Assembly (NCBI GenBank): GCA_002454415.1
Contig: DKIT01000185.1
Span: 16,716-30,355, forward strand
Direction of reading: 5' to 3'
Length of the DNA stretch: 13,640 nucleotides
Origin: Sphingobacterium sp. UBA6711
GTDB taxonomy: Bacteria; Bacteroidota; Bacteroidia; Sphingobacteriales; Sphingobacteriaceae
In this document: positions 12,859 to 13,640 of the stretch, in pieces
How positions within the stretch are numbered: position 1 is the first letter of the stretch
How the letters are laid out: each line of letters begins with the position of its first letter
Program-made: the position numbers and the translations under genes
Notes under the pieces: generated by a model
Seen by the model: the letters and a program-made list of their open reading frames with translations, nothing else
Database searches by the model: none
What the model was told of the DNA's origin: nothing

Positions 12859-13136
12859 CTATTAAATATATTAAAGCGAGGCTATCCCAGCTTGCGAGAG
12901 CCATTTGGCTTAAGCGTATCTTAAATCAAATTATGTTAATGGAGTATTGCATGATCATAGAAGATAATACAAAGACGAAGTTAGTAAATTCATTGAATGA
13001 TCAGTTAGCCCGAAGAAACTTCACTCAAAATAAAAACCATACGTAGCTGTAAATTAAAAACCCCTAACTGGATTACCCATATATAGTAATTCCAGTTAGG
13101 GGTCTATTTTAAAGTCTATTGGAGTTAAAGAATCAG
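12859..13136. other. Intergenic region before the lipoprotein gene
   Basis: Here lie the upstream DNA of the lipoprotein gene and the terminator of the TlpA-like gene (13051-13102). I see no TAnnTTTG match for the lipoprotein gene. The only open frame of note is a 37-codon + strand ORF at 12933-13046 (beginning MLMEYCMIIEDN), which has no recognisable family, signal or ribosome binding site and is not called as a gene. Confidence 0.6.
13051..13102 (-). terminator. Terminator of the TlpA-like gene
   Basis: Stem CCCCTAACTGGA (13061-13072) / TCCAGTTAGGGG (13091-13102), continued by TTAC/GTAA past a one-base bulge, with a 9-nt loop. On the minus strand it is followed by TTTTTAATTT (13051-13060), and it starts 34 bp after the stop at 13137. 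It is a clear Rho-independent terminator. Confidence 0.92.
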
Positions 13137-13640
13137 TTATTTTAATAGTTCTGCCAGCTTAGCATCTAAAGCTTCACCCCTTAGATTCGAAGCAACAATT
13201 TTTCCAGAAGGATCAATCAAGAAATTCTGTGGAATTCCGCGCACCTCATACAATTTAACAGGAGCTGACTTCCACCCCTGTAAATCGGAAACATGTGGCC
13301 ATTGTTGTAAATTATCATCATGTATCGCTTTCAACCACGCATCCTTTTTACCTGGATTATCTAAAGAAACACCGAATACCGTAAACCCTTTATCTTTGAA
13401 CTTATTGAATGCAGCAACAACATTCGGATTCTCATGACGACAAGGTCCACACCAGCTCGCCCAAAAATCCAATAATACATATTTACCGCGTAAGGACGAT
13501 AAAGAGATATTTTTCCCTGTTGTATCTGGCAAAGTAAAATCTGGAGCAACAGAACCAACAGCTACGGCTCTCAATTTCTGGATGCGCTCGGCTAGCTCCT
13601 TCCCTTTTTCAGAATTTTTTAGCTCGGGAGTCAATTTTTC
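13137..13640 (-). CDS. TlpA-like thioredoxin family protein (5' end outside window)
   Basis: The C-terminal part of a periplasmic thiol-disulfide protein of the TlpA/AhpC-TSA kind. The reading frame stays open to the window edge (GAA AAA before the TTG at 13634), so the apparent start at 13634 is internal and the gene continues to the right. Counting from that TTG, the thioredoxin fold starts at about residue 26 (VGSVAPDFTLPD), with active site WCGPC at 61-65 followed by RHENP, and cis-proline P135 in GIPQNFLID. All catalytic features are intact. In Bacteroidota such proteins often carry an N-terminal DUF4369 domain, which may be what lies outside (inference). It would be a plausible acceptor of electrons from the DsbD pair encoded upstream. 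Confidence 0.93.
   Translation of the reverse strand, partial: EKLTPELKNSEKGKELAERIQKLRAVAVGSVAPDFTLPDTTGKNISLSSLRGKYVLLDFWASWCGPCRHENPNVVAAFNKFKDKGFTVFGVSLDNPGKKDAWLKAIHDDNLQQWPHVSDLQGWKSAPVKLYEVRGIPQNFLIDPSGKIVASNLRGEALDAKLAELLK

Noticed and set aside
13137..13634. TTG at 13634 as the true start of the TlpA-like gene
   Set aside because: The frame continues to the window edge without a stop, and the sequence EKLTPELKN reads as internal protein sequence, so the gene is simply cut.
1..13640. CRISPR arrays, insertion sequences, tRNA or rRNA genes
   Set aside because: No regularly spaced repeats, transposase motifs, terminal repeats or cloverleaf-like segments were seen on either strand.

Overview
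The window looks like ordinary core chromosome from a low-to-mid GC Bacteroidota, most likely of the Sphingobacterium/Pedobacter type. I infer this from protein family style, the scarcity of strong Shine-Dalgarno sites, several matches to the Bacteroidota promoter -7 element TAnnTTTG, and the linked block birA / rsfS-ftsH-LUD, which I associate with this phylum. I see no mobile element, CRISPR array, tRNA or rRNA gene. Fifteen protein genes are supported, the last cut by the window edge.

Left part (1-4116): the + strand gene for GDP-L-fucose synthase (fcl, GTG start) converges on a three-gene minus-strand cluster. That cluster runs YtxH-like protein, holin-like two-TM protein, then an unrecognised protein with a coiled coil and a lysine tract. 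Its layout recalls the enterobacterial yqjD-yqjE-yqjK envelope stress operon. Divergent from ytxH lies comM, a Mg-chelatase-type AAA+ helicase.

Middle part (4113-8771): a minus-strand group rsfS-ftsH-LUD-rhomboid. It encodes a ribosome silencing factor, the membrane AAA+ protease FtsH, a LutC-like LUD protein and a rhomboid protease. birA (biotin protein ligase, TTG start) is divergent from rsfS. A strong GC-rich hairpin lies between ftsH and the LUD gene, so expression of the last two genes may be set separately. FtsH beside a rhomboid is functionally suggestive, because the two protease types act on shared substrates in other systems.

Right part (8923-13640): a DsbD system split over two genes, a secreted alpha domain followed by a membrane protein with a C-terminal thioredoxin domain. 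A classical terminator separates them, and its T-tract contains a perfect -7 promoter match. Next come ATP-type 6-phosphofructokinase (pfkA), whose likely promoter sits almost on its start codon, then a long bidirectional terminator, an unrecognised lipoprotein, and the C-terminal part of a TlpA-like periplasmic thioredoxin. DsbD could keep such a thioredoxin reduced, so the right part may hold both the supplier and a user of periplasmic reducing power.

I did not find a clear novel system. The observations most worth following are the ftsH/rhomboid operon with its internal hairpin, the terminator/promoter overlap between the split dsbD genes, the near-leaderless pfkA promoter, the twice-repeated TSPDT motif in DsbD, and the opposite charge tails of the two overlapping envelope genes.
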